A stretch of 64,000 nucleotides of DNA. Source: Chryseobacterium mulctrae. Lineage in GTDB: Bacteria; Bacteroidota; Bacteroidia; Flavobacteriales; Weeksellaceae. The stretch is taken from NCBI RefSeq assembly GCF_006175945.1, contig NZ_VAJL01000001.1:2985001-3049000 (forward strand), written 5' to 3'. Made by a program: the position numbers and the translations under genes. The notes below the pieces were generated by a model that searched no databases, was not told the DNA's origin, and worked only from the letters and a program-made list of their open reading frames with translations. Of the stretch, positions 18,099 through 26,889 are shown in pieces. The first letter of the stretch is position 1. Each line of letters begins with the position of its first letter.

Positions 18099-19427
18099 AT
18101 GAATCATAAACCGGTAGAAGGTTTTTCTAAATTAACCAAACAAGGAAAAATAGACTGGCTTGTTAACGAATATCTCGAAGGAAACCAGGATTATCAAAAT
18201 ATACTCAATCAATATTGGAACGAAAATGCAGATCTACAGAAACTTCACGATGAGTTTTCTGAAAATACAATCTCCAATTTTTATATGCCTTACGGAATTG
18301 CACCTAATTTTTTAATCGACGGGAAATTATTTGCTTTGCCAATGGCGGTGGAAGAAAGTTCAGTAGTTGCAGCGGCTTCAAAAGCAGCAAAATTCTGGAT
18401 TGATAAAGGGGGGTTTAAAACAACCATCATCAACACCGAAAAACTGGGACACACACATTTTATCATTGATGTTGAATCTCACAAACTGCAGCATTTTTTT
18501 AATTTTAATTTAAAGAAAAAACTGTTTGAAGCAACAGAAGCGATTACAGCAAACATGAGAAATCGTGGCGGCGGTATTTTAGATATAAAATTGATCGACA
18601 AAACTTCTGAAATGCCCAATTATTATCAGCTGAAAGCAAGTTTTGATACTGTGGATTCTATGGGAGCCAACTTTATCAATTCATGTTTGGAGCAGTTTGG
18701 AAAAACTTTGAAGCAGGAAATTGCAATCAGTGAAGATTTTACACAGGAAGAGAAAAATTCTTTGCAGATTGTAATGAATATTCTTTCCAATTTCACTCCG
18801 GATTGTATTGTAAGAGCTGAGGTTTCCTGTAAAATTGAAGATTTAAAAGATGATAGCGGAATTTCAAACGAAGAATTTGCAAGAAAATTCAAACAAGCGG
18901 TTGCGATTGCTGAAATTGAACCTTTCCGTGCAACAACGCATAACAAAGGAATTATGAACGGTGTTGATGCAGTTGTTATCGCAACCGGAAATGATTTCAG
19001 AGCAACCGAAGCTTGCGCACATGCTTACGCAGCGAGAAATGGAAAATATTCTTCTTTAACACATTGTACAACAGATAATGGAATTTTCAGATTTTGGATC
19101 GATCTTCCAATTTCTGTAGGAGTTGTCGGTGGTTTGACGAATCTTCATCCTTTGGTAAAATTCTCTTTGGCACTTCTTGGAAAACCTTCTGCTCAGGAAT
19201 TGATGAGTATTTTGGCAGTTTCAGGATTAGCTCAGAATTTTGGAGCGCTTCGTTCTTTGGTAACTACGGGAATTCAGAAAGGTCACATGAAAATGCATTT
19301 GCTGAATATTTTAAACCAAATGGGTGCAACGGAAGAAGAGAAACAGCATTTTGTGACGTATTTTAAAGATAAAACGGTGACGCATCACGAAGTTATCAAC
19401 GAATTTAACAGATTAAGAGAAAAATAA
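18099..19427 (+). CDS. Hydroxymethylglutaryl-CoA reductase, class II
   Basis: 442 residues. Catalytic residues of HMG-CoA reductase can be placed: the Glu in PMAVEESSVVAAASKA, the Lys in ATTHNKGIMNGVDAVVIA, the Asp in the same block, and the His in KGHMKMH near the C-terminus. The sequence is of the class II type often annotated as degradative, but in Flavobacteriia such enzymes may serve the mevalonate route to isoprenoids; direction is inference. The stop overlaps the start of a small membrane-protein gene (TAATG), and a run of closely packed genes follows to 21053. Confidence 0.92.
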   Translation: MNHKPVEGFSKLTKQGKIDWLVNEYLEGNQDYQNILNQYWNENADLQKLHDEFSENTISNFYMPYGIAPNFLIDGKLFALPMAVEESSVVAAASKAAKFWIDKGGFKTTIINTEKLGHTHFIIDVESHKLQHFFNFNLKKKLFEATEAITANMRNRGGGILDIKLIDKTSEMPNYYQLKASFDTVDSMGANFINSCLEQFGKTLKQEIAISEDFTQEEKNSLQIVMNILSNFTPDCIVRAEVSCKIEDLKDDSGISNEEFARKFKQAVAIAEIEPFRATTHNKGIMNGVDAVVIATGNDFRATEACAHAYAARNGKYSSLTHCTTDNGIFRFWIDLPISVGVVGGLTNLHPLVKFSLALLGKPSAQELMSILAVSGLAQNFGALRSLVTTGIQKGHMKMHLLNILNQMGATEEEKQHFVTYFKDKTVTHHEVINEFNRLREK

Positions 19428-19594
19428 TGATACAGGTTATTTTGGCTGTCTTATTTGTTGTTTTTGGAATCTTTCTTAAACAAACAAATCATCCTGGTTT
19501 TAGACGTTCTAAAAAGTTTTGGAAGATGTTTGTTATTTTGGGAGGTGTAATCTTGCTTAGCAGATTGGTTTCATATTTTTTACATCCACTGTAG
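19427..19594 (+). CDS. Small membrane protein, 55 residues
   Basis: The ATG overlaps the HMG-CoA reductase stop by one base (TAATG) and its own TAG overlaps the next GTG by one base (TAGTG), which argues for a real gene in a coupled operon. The product starts MIQVILAVLFVVFGIFL, has a basic middle (FRRSKKFWK) and a second hydrophobic stretch MFVILGGVILLSRLVSYFL, so it is probably a two-helix inner-membrane protein. Function unknown. Confidence 0.65.
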   Translation: MIQVILAVLFVVFGIFLKQTNHPGFRRSKKFWKMFVILGGVILLSRLVSYFLHPL

Positions 19595-20664
19595 TGAAAA
19601 AGAAAATTCTATTCTTCCTCTTGATTTCCGGTTTAAGTTTTTCGCAACAGAAAAATTTAAAAATAACTGATTTGCAACCGAAATCCGAAGATTTTGCTTT
19701 CCCAAAAGTTTCTTATGCTGAAAAACCTTTGGTTGAAAACAAGATCAATACATTCTTGCAGGTAAATCAGCTTGAATATATTCCCGGTTCAGAAGGAAAT
19801 CCTTCGAAATTGGTATCTACAGGAAAAACTTCATATTCCAACTACGTTTATTTTTATGGTTGGGAAAAGCTGGAAACGCCTAAAAATATTTTGAGTATTG
19901 CCATTAGTGGAGAAGCTTCAGGAGCCTATCCTGAAGGTTTTGATATTTGGAAGAATTTTGATTTGAGAACGGGAAATTTAATCAATGCCAAAGATTTATT
20001 CCAGCCTAATTCAATAAAAACTGTTGAAGGCTTAATTCAGAAAAATATTAAGAAAGAAATAAATGATTTTCTTGCAGCATTAAAATCTGAGAAAAACCCT
20101 TCGGAAGAGGTTTTAGACCAGATTGCTATTTATGAAGAATGTTTTACCGATTTTACTTTAGACGGAATTGAATATTACTTCGCTAAAAATAAAATAAGAT
20201 TCATTGCCGGAAGATGTTCTAATCATGCGATGAGAGCACTGGATGAATTGGGAAGTCATGTTGTGGAATTTCCTTACCAAAATTTGGAAAAGTATTGGAG
20301 TTCATACGCGAAAAACTTATTATCTGATTCTGAAAAAGTTGATAAAACGAGTTTCAGTAATAAACTGTATAAAGGAAAAATTGACGGAAAGTATCCGATT
20401 ACCGTTTTAATTAATTCTATTAATGAAGATGATTCTTTTTCAGCTTCTTATTGGTATGATAAAAGTAAGAAACTGATCAATTGGAGAGGAGAATTCGTTC
20501 ACGATCATTTGTCGATTACAGAAGATGATTATCACAGTGAAGAACTAAAACAATGGATACCAAGAGCCTTAATCGAAGCAGATTTGAAAGGGAACAAAAT
20601 CATCGGAACTTGGCAGGATTACAAAACAAAGAAATATTTAAAATTAGAATTAGAAGAATTATAA
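19594..20664 (+). CDS. Secreted protein with DUF3298-like region
   Basis: 356 residues from a GTG at 19594 that overlaps the preceding stop. An N-terminal signal peptide (ILFFLLISGLSFSQQ) is followed by a domain with SIAISGEASGAYPEG, DLRTGNLINAKDLF and a Cys-containing block YEECFTDFTLDGIEYYF, a layout resembling DUF3298/RsiV-like periplasmic domains. The C-terminus ends in a conserved-looking GTWQDYKTKKYLKLELEEL. Likely periplasmic. The next gene starts two bases after the stop. Function is not established. Confidence 0.65.
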   Translation: MKKKILFFLLISGLSFSQQKNLKITDLQPKSEDFAFPKVSYAEKPLVENKINTFLQVNQLEYIPGSEGNPSKLVSTGKTSYSNYVYFYGWEKLETPKNILSIAISGEASGAYPEGFDIWKNFDLRTGNLINAKDLFQPNSIKTVEGLIQKNIKKEINDFLAALKSEKNPSEEVLDQIAIYEECFTDFTLDGIEYYFAKNKIRFIAGRCSNHAMRALDELGSHVVEFPYQNLEKYWSSYAKNLLSDSEKVDKTSFSNKLYKGKIDGKYPITVLINSINEDDSFSASYWYDKSKKLINWRGEFVHDHLSITEDDYHSEELKQWIPRALIEADLKGNKIIGTWQDYKTKKYLKLELEEL

Positions 20665-20666
20665 AA

Positions 20667-21053
20667 ATGAAAACAATTACTTTGGTCTTCGGTGCTGTTT
20701 ATGGCATGTTATCAGTTATTTTAGGTGCTTTTGGAGCACACGCTTTAAAGAAAATATTATCTGTAGAAAGGCTGGAAAGTTTTGAAACAGGAGTAAGATA
20801 TCAAATGTACGCTGCGTTTTTTTTGCTGATTGCAGGGTATATTTTAAAATTTGACACCTCATCTCAAAAATGGATTTCTATTTTGATGATTGCTGGAACA
20901 ATACTGTTTTCTTTCAGTATATATATGCTCAGTATGCAGGATTATTGGGGAATGAATCTTAAATTTTTAGGACCAATTACTCCACTTGGAGGATTGTTTA
21001 TGATTTTAGCTTGGTTGATGCTGATTTTTTATTTTGTAAAGAATAAAATTTAA
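20667..21053 (+). CDS. DUF423 family membrane protein
   Basis: 128 residues from the ATG at 20667; an open frame extends upstream to 20553 inside the preceding gene but is not part of the family. The family pattern is clear: LGAFGAHALKKIL near residue 20, FETGVRYQMYAAFFLL, and the C-terminal LGPITPLGGLFMILAW, with four membrane helices. These small inner-membrane proteins are widespread and of unknown function. It is the last gene of the tightly packed row beginning at 18099. Confidence 0.85.
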   Translation: MKTITLVFGAVYGMLSVILGAFGAHALKKILSVERLESFETGVRYQMYAAFFLLIAGYILKFDTSSQKWISILMIAGTILFSFSIYMLSMQDYWGMNLKFLGPITPLGGLFMILAWLMLIFYFVKNKI

Positions 21054-21066
21054 ATGATAAGAAAGT

Positions 21067-21140
21067 CTTCGACTTCGCTCAGACCGACATTCCTACAAAA
21101 ACGTTGTGTATTAGAGATGTCATGCTGAGCGAAGTCGAAG
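21067..21140. repeat. Inverted repeat, 16-base perfect arms
   Basis: CTTCGACTTCGCTCAG (21067-21082) and CTGAGCGAAGTCGAAG (21125-21140) are perfect complements around a 42-base loop. This is the widespread CTTCGACTTCGCTCAG element seen in many Bacteroidota intergenic regions; it could form a hairpin downstream of the DUF423 gene. Confidence 0.7.
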
Positions 21141-21182
21141 CATTTTACAAATGATGATTGTAATTTTAAAAAATAAATTAAA

Positions 21183-22460
21183 ATGAAAATCAACAGAAGA
21201 CGTCGCTTAATACGAACTTTTAATCTTTTGGATCAACCCATTAAGTTTAATCCTTTCGTATTCAGCCGTACTTTTTTTATGTGGGCAATTACAGGTTTGG
21301 TTGGCGGAATTATCGCCGGATTATACTGGATTGTTCTCGAACACTTCACAGAATTTTTACATCACTTCCAAGGTTGGATGGTGATTCCGACGATGGCAAT
21401 TTCAGGTCTTTTGGCAGGTTTGGTCATTCATTTTATTGGCGATCCTGGAGAAATTCATTTGATTGTTAATAACATCAGATTTAATAAAGGAAAATTAGAA
21501 CCTAAAAATAATCCTTCCATGATTTTGTCGTCACTTTTTTGTGTGGCATCGGGTGGAAGTTTAGGTCCTGAAGCACCTTTGGTACAAGTTACGGGTTCAA
21601 CAGGAACCTATTTAGGAAAACTTTTTAGGCTGAAAGGAGAAGAGTTACGCTCTTTAAGTATTGCGGGAATGGCTTCTGGTTTTACAGCACTTTTTGGCGC
21701 TCCGCTTGGTGGAAGTTTATTTTCTTTGGAAATTCTTCATCATAAACACGCTGTAGAATATTACAAGGCGATTATTCCTGCTTTGGTAGCGAGCTGTTTT
21801 AGTTATCTGATGTTTGCTTTAATTATTCATTTGGGAATCGGAGCGACTTGGGATTTGAAAGCCTATCATTACACCGGAGTTTATGATTTTGCCTATGCAA
21901 CTGCTTTCGGAATTGTAGGAACTTTGTTTGGCTGGATTTTCATTTTTGTGGTTAAATTTTTCAAAAAAGTTTTCGAATACAGAAATTTTCCAATCTATAT
22001 TAAAACTTTAGTAGGTGGGATTTTATTGGGGATAATTGCTTTTTATTTTCCGTTAACGAGATATTTCGGGCATCATGAAATCAATGAATTGATCAATGGG
22101 AATTACGCCCTGAATTTTTTAATTATCATTTTAATTTTTAAAATTTTAGCCATTGCGATTACCGTAACTTCGGGATGGAGAGGTGGTTTCATCATTCCGT
22201 TGTTTTTTGTGGGAACTACTTTAGGATTGATTATTCATCATTTATTTCCGACAGTTGACACCACTTTAGCGATTGTAAGCTGTATGGCTGCGATCAATGC
22301 ATGTGTTACGAGAACGCCGATGAGTACAACGATTATTTTGGGAACTTTGACGGGATTTACGTATTTCGTACCGATACTTTTTGCAAGTTTGACAGGGTAT
22401 TTCTTAGCTCCGAAAATTCCGTTTATTGGTTCGCAATCGGAAAAATTAGCCGAAGAATAG
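21183..22460 (+). CDS. ClC family chloride channel/transporter
   Basis: 425 residues with about ten membrane helices. ClC signatures are present in order: a GDPGEIH region in place of GSGIP near residue 88, GGSLGPEAPLVQ with the gating Glu position near residue 130, and GWRGGFIIPLFFVGTTLG near residue 335. It has no C-terminal CBS domains. It moves chloride or a related anion across the inner membrane, either as channel or proton exchanger, which sequence cannot settle. Single gene between a repeat and sucC. Confidence 0.9.
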   Translation: MKINRRRRLIRTFNLLDQPIKFNPFVFSRTFFMWAITGLVGGIIAGLYWIVLEHFTEFLHHFQGWMVIPTMAISGLLAGLVIHFIGDPGEIHLIVNNIRFNKGKLEPKNNPSMILSSLFCVASGGSLGPEAPLVQVTGSTGTYLGKLFRLKGEELRSLSIAGMASGFTALFGAPLGGSLFSLEILHHKHAVEYYKAIIPALVASCFSYLMFALIIHLGIGATWDLKAYHYTGVYDFAYATAFGIVGTLFGWIFIFVVKFFKKVFEYRNFPIYIKTLVGGILLGIIAFYFPLTRYFGHHEINELINGNYALNFLIIILIFKILAIAITVTSGWRGGFIIPLFFVGTTLGLIIHHLFPTVDTTLAIVSCMAAINACVTRTPMSTTIILGTLTGFTYFVPILFASLTGYFLAPKIPFIGSQSEKLAEE

Positions 22461-22591
22461 AAATATTTAAGACAAAAAGTAAATTAAAGAAGAAATATCA
22501 TCTTAATTTTTATTCTAATAAACTTGAACTTCCGTGTCTTTTTATTAAATTTGTCAACCTTTAAATATTAAAATAAAATAATAAAAATAAT

Positions 22592-23782
22592 ATGAATCTT
22601 CACGAGTATCAATCAAAAGAGATTTTATCAAAGTATGGAGTAGCTATCCAACGTGGTTTCGTTGCAAACAACGTAGAAGAAGCTGTAGCAGCTGCTGAAA
22701 AATTGACTGCTGAAACCGGAGCTCAGGCTTGGGTTGTAAAAGCGCAGATTCACGCAGGTGGTCGTGGTAAAGGTGGTGGTGTAAAGTTTTCTCCAAACAT
22801 GGATAAGCTTAAAGAAAATGCTGAAAACATCATCGGAATGCAGTTGGTAACTCCACAAACTTCTGCTGAAGGTAAAAAAGTACACTCTGTTTTGGTTGCA
22901 GAAGACGTTTATTATCCTGGAGAATCTGAAACTAAAGAATTTTATGTTTCTATTCTTTTAGATAGAGCTGAAGGTAAAAATACAATCGTATATTCTACAG
23001 AAGGTGGTATGGATATTGAGCACGTTGCAGAAGTAACTCCTCACTTAATCCACAACGAATTGATTGATCCTACTTTGGGTCTTCAAGGTTTCCAGGCTAG
23101 AAAAATTGCTTTCAACCTAGGTCTTGAAGGAAATGCATTCAAAGAATTTACAAAATTCATCTCATCTCTTTACAATGCTTACGTAGGAATTGATGCTTCT
23201 CTTTTCGAAATCAACCCGGTTTTGAAAACTTCTGATAACAAAATTATCGCTGTAGATGCTAAAGTAACTTTGGATGGTAACTCATTGTTCCGTCACAAAG
23301 ATCTTGCTGAGTTGAGAGATACAAGAGAAGAAGATCCTTTGGATGTTGAAGCTGGTGAAGCTGGTCTTAACTTCGTAAAATTAGACGGTAACGTTGCTTG
23401 TATGGTAAACGGAGCTGGTCTTGCAATGGCTACAATGGATATCATCAAATTATCTGGTGGTAACCCTGCTAACTTCTTAGACGTTGGTGGCACTGCAGAT
23501 GCTGCAAGAGTACAGACTGCTTTCGAAATAGTTTTGAGAGATCCAAACGTAAAAGCTATTTTGATCAACATCTTCGGAGGTATCGTAAGATGCGACAGAG
23601 TTGCTCAAGGTGTTGTAGATGCTTACAAAGCGATGGGAAGCCTTCCGGTTCCATTGATCGTAAGATTACAAGGAACTAACGCTGTAGAAGCTAAAAAATT
23701 AATTGACGAGTCTGGTCTTCCGGTACACTCTGCAATTACTTTAGAAGAAGCTGCAAACAAAGTAAAAGAAGTTTTAGCTTAA
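22592..23782 (+). CDS. sucC: ADP-forming succinate-CoA ligase subunit beta
   Basis: 396 residues, full length. The ATP-grasp domain starts at MNLHEYQSKEILSKYGV and includes VKAQIHAGGRGKGGGVK (near residues 45-60); the ligase domain has NGAGLAMATMDIIKLSGG, PANFLDVGGTA and ILINIFGGIVRCD. It makes ATP (or GTP) from succinyl-CoA in the citric acid cycle with the alpha subunit SucD, whose gene is not adjacent. Codon use is strongly biased to highly expressed forms. A good terminator follows. Confidence 0.97.
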   Translation: MNLHEYQSKEILSKYGVAIQRGFVANNVEEAVAAAEKLTAETGAQAWVVKAQIHAGGRGKGGGVKFSPNMDKLKENAENIIGMQLVTPQTSAEGKKVHSVLVAEDVYYPGESETKEFYVSILLDRAEGKNTIVYSTEGGMDIEHVAEVTPHLIHNELIDPTLGLQGFQARKIAFNLGLEGNAFKEFTKFISSLYNAYVGIDASLFEINPVLKTSDNKIIAVDAKVTLDGNSLFRHKDLAELRDTREEDPLDVEAGEAGLNFVKLDGNVACMVNGAGLAMATMDIIKLSGGNPANFLDVGGTADAARVQTAFEIVLRDPNVKAILINIFGGIVRCDRVAQGVVDAYKAMGSLPVPLIVRLQGTNAVEAKKLIDESGLPVHSAITLEEAANKVKEVLA

Positions 23783-23806
23783 TTTTAAAACTTTTATATA
23801 AATTTA

Positions 23807-23834
23807 AACCGTTCCATTTTTGGAGCGGTTTTTT
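23807..23834 (+). terminator. Terminator of sucC
   Basis: AACCGTTCC / GGAGCGGTT with a short loop followed by a run of T bases, 25 bases after the sucC stop. Confidence 0.85.
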
Positions 23835-23975
23835 TGTTAACGAATAAAAATATCTTTTAACACTTTAATTATTTTTACATTAAACTTAATTATTTTAAAA
23901 TACTTTTATAGTTTGATCTACAACTGACAAATCTCACAAGCTGTTTTCGGCGTAAAACTTGTACCTTTATCATTG

Positions 23976-25172
23976 ATGAAAGACTACAATTTACAGCCAA
24001 GATTTAAAGATTCTCTTCATTTCAAAGATTTTTGGACGAAAGGAAACGGAAAACAATTGATTGATTTTTCTGGTGCAGAAGTGAGTTTTAAAGACTTTGA
24101 AAAATTTTCTCCTTTCTTTTATCATGTAGATGAAGTAGGAGATGAGGTTGTAAAAGATGTTTATTTTACCAAAAAATATAGTGAGGCATCACGGGAAATC
24201 GAACAGTATATCAGAAATGGAATTTCACAGTATGATAATGCTCCAAAAAGTGTTAAAAAACTTTTTGCACAAACGCAAAAACTTCCCGACTGGCTAGATT
24301 ATAATTTAATAAAAGCAGGAGCAGAGCTATGTATGCGAAGTAATCTCGATTCTTTAATTTCGCTCAGAGATTATTGTTTAATTGGCGGTTACGATTATGC
24401 TTATCTCAACAAACCTTTAGTTGCAACCGAAGCTCTAAAAAAAGGTGCCGTAAAAAGACTTTCGGAAACACTTGATTTTTGGGTAAACGTCACAAGATAT
24501 GATGCATTAGAAATTCATCAAAAAGGTTACGAATTTGCTATCAAAACTCGACTTATCCATTCTTATGCAAGACTTTCGATCAAAAAACATTACAAAAGTT
24601 GGGACACTGAAAACTGGGGCGAACCCATCAATTCTTGGGATATGATGGCAACTTATATTGGTTTCAGCCTCGTTTTCCTTCATAGTCTTCATAAATTTGG
24701 CAATACTTTTTCTGAAGAGGAAGAGAAAGGGCTTTTTCACCTTTGGAAATATGTAGGATATTTGCTCGGAATTCCCGAAAATCTTCTTCCCAATGATAAA
24801 AAACAGGCGACAGAATATTTTTATTTATGGACCTCTGTTCAGCCGTCTTCAGACAAAGATTCGGTTTTGTTGGCACATTCTTTACTGAATGAATCTTTAG
24901 AAAATCCTATTTTAAAATATAGTTTTCAAAGAAAAAATCTACGGTATTTACATATTTGTTGCACCTGGTTTTTGCTGGATGATGAGGTTTGCAAAAGACT
25001 TCAGATTCCTGATGTACCGTTGAAAAAAGGTTTTCCTATTACAAAGAAGCTCATCAATAAAATATATGATTCTACGGTAAGTCGTGAAGCAAGAATAAAA
25101 AAAGGCAATAAAGATCAGATGAAAGTTTTGGAGGATTACCTGAGAATTACCCAGAACTCAAATTTCCATTAA
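23976..25172 (+). CDS. MpaB-like oxygenase family protein (DUF2236)
   Basis: 398 residues from the ATG at 23976 (a TTG lies just before it). The all-helical sequence includes LDFWVNVTRYD, a histidine-bearing RLIHSYARLSIKK and NSWDMMATYIGFSLVFLHSL, the arrangement of the MpaB/latex-clearing (DUF2236) family, which are haem-binding oxygenases in characterised members. A possible -7 box TACCTTTA sits just upstream at 23962-23969, leaving a very short leader. No signal peptide is seen, so it is probably cytoplasmic. Substrate unknown. Confidence 0.8.
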   Translation: MKDYNLQPRFKDSLHFKDFWTKGNGKQLIDFSGAEVSFKDFEKFSPFFYHVDEVGDEVVKDVYFTKKYSEASREIEQYIRNGISQYDNAPKSVKKLFAQTQKLPDWLDYNLIKAGAELCMRSNLDSLISLRDYCLIGGYDYAYLNKPLVATEALKKGAVKRLSETLDFWVNVTRYDALEIHQKGYEFAIKTRLIHSYARLSIKKHYKSWDTENWGEPINSWDMMATYIGFSLVFLHSLHKFGNTFSEEEEKGLFHLWKYVGYLLGIPENLLPNDKKQATEYFYLWTSVQPSSDKDSVLLAHSLLNESLENPILKYSFQRKNLRYLHICCTWFLLDDEVCKRLQIPDVPLKKGFPITKKLINKIYDSTVSREARIKKGNKDQMKVLEDYLRITQNSNFH

Positions 25173-25243
25173 TGGATTATTTATTGCCTATTTATTCCTT
25201 ATTCTTCATAGTTAGAAGCTTAATCCTGCTTTCACTACTCGCT

Positions 25244-25296
25244 TTTTCTTTATTTTGTGCGGAGCGGCAAAGCCGCTCCGCACAAAATAAAGAAAA
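25244..25296. repeat. Perfect 25-base-arm palindrome
   Basis: The arms 25244-25268 and 25272-25296 are perfect complements around a 3-base AAA loop; the core is GTGCGGAGCGGC / GCCGCTCCGCAC, flanked by A/T runs. It is probably a bidirectional terminator or a dispersed repeat. It lies in the 658-base gene-free stretch 25173-25830. Confidence 0.75.
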
Positions 25297-25345
25297 GAGC
25301 TCAAACATGCCGTTCAATCAGGGCTAAAAAAAGCAATGTTGAATA

Positions 25346-25402
25346 CCACCCCGTCAAAAATTCTAAAGAATTTTCGCCACCCTTCCTTTGGAGGGGAATT
25401 CT
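25346..25402 (-). repeat. Dispersed repeat with CCCCTCC/GACGGGGTGG, copy 1
   Basis: Read on the minus strand it contains AATTCCCCTCC, a GGAAGGGTGG block and GACGGGGTGGT, with an AT-rich palindrome AAAATTCTTTAGAATTTT between. The same order of blocks recurs on the plus strand at 43823-43884, so this is a repeat family. Confidence 0.6.
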
Positions 25403-25500
25403 CGTCACAGAAAATTTATGATTGCAAGAATTAATTTTGGAAATTTTAATGACCTTAAGTTTGAATTGAACAATGTGAAATTTTACGAATATCAATAGAA

Positions 25501-25552
25501 ACGGGCTTTAGCCCGTTTTTAAAACAAGCAATTCAATTTGGCTTTAGCCAAA
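25501..25552. repeat. Paired hairpins, second copy of REP-like unit
   Basis: ACGGGCtttaGCCCGT (25501-25516) and TTTGGCtttaGCCAAA (25537-25552) repeat the pair seen at 15634-15686, with about the same spacing. Confidence 0.65.
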
Positions 25553-25581
25553 ATCTGTGTTTTGTAAATAACCCTTGTCAA

Positions 25582-25671
25582 TAGCCCCGATTGCAGCGAC
25601 ATCCTTTTTCTGAGTTGGATTGTTAAAAAGCGATGGCGAAAAAGATATAGTGGAAAGCGGGATCAAGCTTC
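25582..25671 (+). ncRNA. Structured intergenic element, flavo-1-like, copy 2
   Basis: Begins AGCCCCGATTGCAGCGACATCCTTTTT and, after a loop, continues AAAAGATATAGTGGAAAGCGGGATCAAGCT. CCCG pairs with CGGG and AGC with GCT; inside, ATCCTTTTT can pair with AAAAAGAT. It lies about 130 bases upstream of the recA promoter on the same strand. Family identity is inference. Confidence 0.6.
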
Positions 25672-25802
25672 AAAAAAGGTCAATATTTTAAAAAAAACTA
25701 TCTTGATTTTTTGCTTTTTTAAAGGAATAAATTTTATCATTTTTTAACGCTAAAAACTAAATCCGAAGACAAATAATATTAGCATTTAAAATTTAAAATA
25801 TG

Positions 25803-25810
25803 TACTTTTG
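25803..25810 (+). promoter_or_regulatory. recA promoter, -7 element
   Basis: TACTTTTG is an exact match to the Bacteroidota -7 consensus TAnnTTTG and lies 20 bases before the recA ATG, giving a short leader. The upstream -33 box is not obvious in the AT-rich background. No SOS-box was recognised. Confidence 0.7.
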
Positions 25811-25830
25811 ATAAAATATTTTAATATAAT

Positions 25831-26835
25831 ATGAGCAACATAGATGATAAGAAAAAAGCACTTGCATTGGTGCTTGACAAGTTAGATAAAACATACGGAA
25901 AGGGAACTGTAATGACTTTGGGAGATGATGCAGTTGATACAACCATCGAAGTAATTCCGTCTGGATCATTAGGATTAGACATCGCTTTAGGTGTTGGCGG
26001 ATATCCAAGAGGAAGGATTATTGAGATCTACGGGCCAGAATCTTCAGGGAAAACAACATTAACGCTTCATGCAATCGCAGAAGCTCAAAAAGCAGGTGGA
26101 ATTGCTGCTTTTATTGATGCTGAGCACGCTTTCGACAGAGGGTATGCTGCAAAATTAGGAATCGATTTAGAAAATCTTATTATTTCTCAGCCGGACAACG
26201 GTGAACAAGCTTTGGAAATTGCTGATAACTTGATTCGTTCAGGAGCAATCGACATTGTGGTAATTGACTCTGTTGCGGCATTGACTCCAAAAGCAGAGAT
26301 CGAAGGGGAAATGGGAGATTCTAAAATGGGTCTTCATGCAAGATTGATGTCTCAGGCATTAAGAAAGTTAACTGCGACTATTAACAGAACAAAATGTACG
26401 GTAATTTTCATCAACCAGTTGAGAGAAAAGATTGGTGTAATGTTCGGAAATCCTGAAACGACAACCGGTGGTAATGCGCTGAAATTCTACGCTTCTGTAA
26501 GATTAGATATCAGAAAAGCAAGCGCACCAATTAAGAATGGTGATGAAGCTATCGGTAGCCGCGTGAAAGTGAAAGTGGTGAAGAATAAAGTGGCTCCACC
26601 TTTCAAAATGGCAGAATTTGACATTATGTATGGTGAAGGAGTTTCTAAAACAGGTGAGATCTTAGATACTGCGGTTGATATGGGGGTCGTGAAGAAAAGT
26701 GGTTCTTGGTTCAGCTACGGTGAAACTAAGCTAGGGCAGGGTCGTGATGCTGTGAGAGATTTGTTGAAAGACAATCCTGAATTAGCAGAAGAACTTGAAA
26801 ATAAAGTAAAAGAAGAAATTGCTAACAAAAAGTAA
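25831..26835 (+). CDS. recA: Recombinase A
   Basis: 334 residues. The Walker A motif GPESSGKTT is near residue 66, the Walker B region is [12 protein letters not shown] near residue 140, and the L1/L2 DNA-binding loops follow ([44 protein letters not shown]). It binds single-stranded DNA as an ATP-dependent filament, pairs homologous strands and would trigger LexA cleavage where LexA exists. Length is normal and no residue is missing. It has its own promoter and a shared terminator after it. Confidence 0.98.
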   Translation: MSNIDDKKKALALVLDKLDKTYGKGTVMTLGDDAVDTTIEVIPSGSLGLDIALGVGGYPRGRIIEIYGPESSGKTTLTLHAIAEAQKAGGIAAFIDAEHAFDRGYAAKLGIDLENLIISQPDNGEQALEIADNLIRSGAIDIVVIDSVAALTPKAEIEGEMGDSKMGLHARLMSQALRKLTATINRTKCTVIFINQLREKIGVMFGNPETTTGGNALKFYASVRLDIRKASAPIKNGDEAIGSRVKVKVVKNKVAPPFKMAEFDIMYGEGVSKTGEILDTAVDMGVVKKSGSWFSYGETKLGQGRDAVRDLLKDNPELAEELENKVKEEIANKK

Positions 26836-26847
26836 TTTATTCTAAGT

Positions 26848-26887
26848 GAAATAAAAAAGACAGCTAAATGGCTGTCTTTTTTATTTC
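26848..26887 (+). terminator. Bidirectional terminator between recA and TPR regulator
   Basis: GAAATAAAAAAGACAGC and GCTGTCTTTTTTATTTC are perfect 17-base complements around a 6-base loop, with T runs in both readings. The convergent gene ends at 26890, so both genes share it. Confidence 0.92.
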
Positions 26888-26889
26888 TT

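Noticed and set aside
20553..20666. Longer start for the DUF423 gene
   Set aside because: The extension lies inside the upstream secreted-protein gene and is not family sequence.
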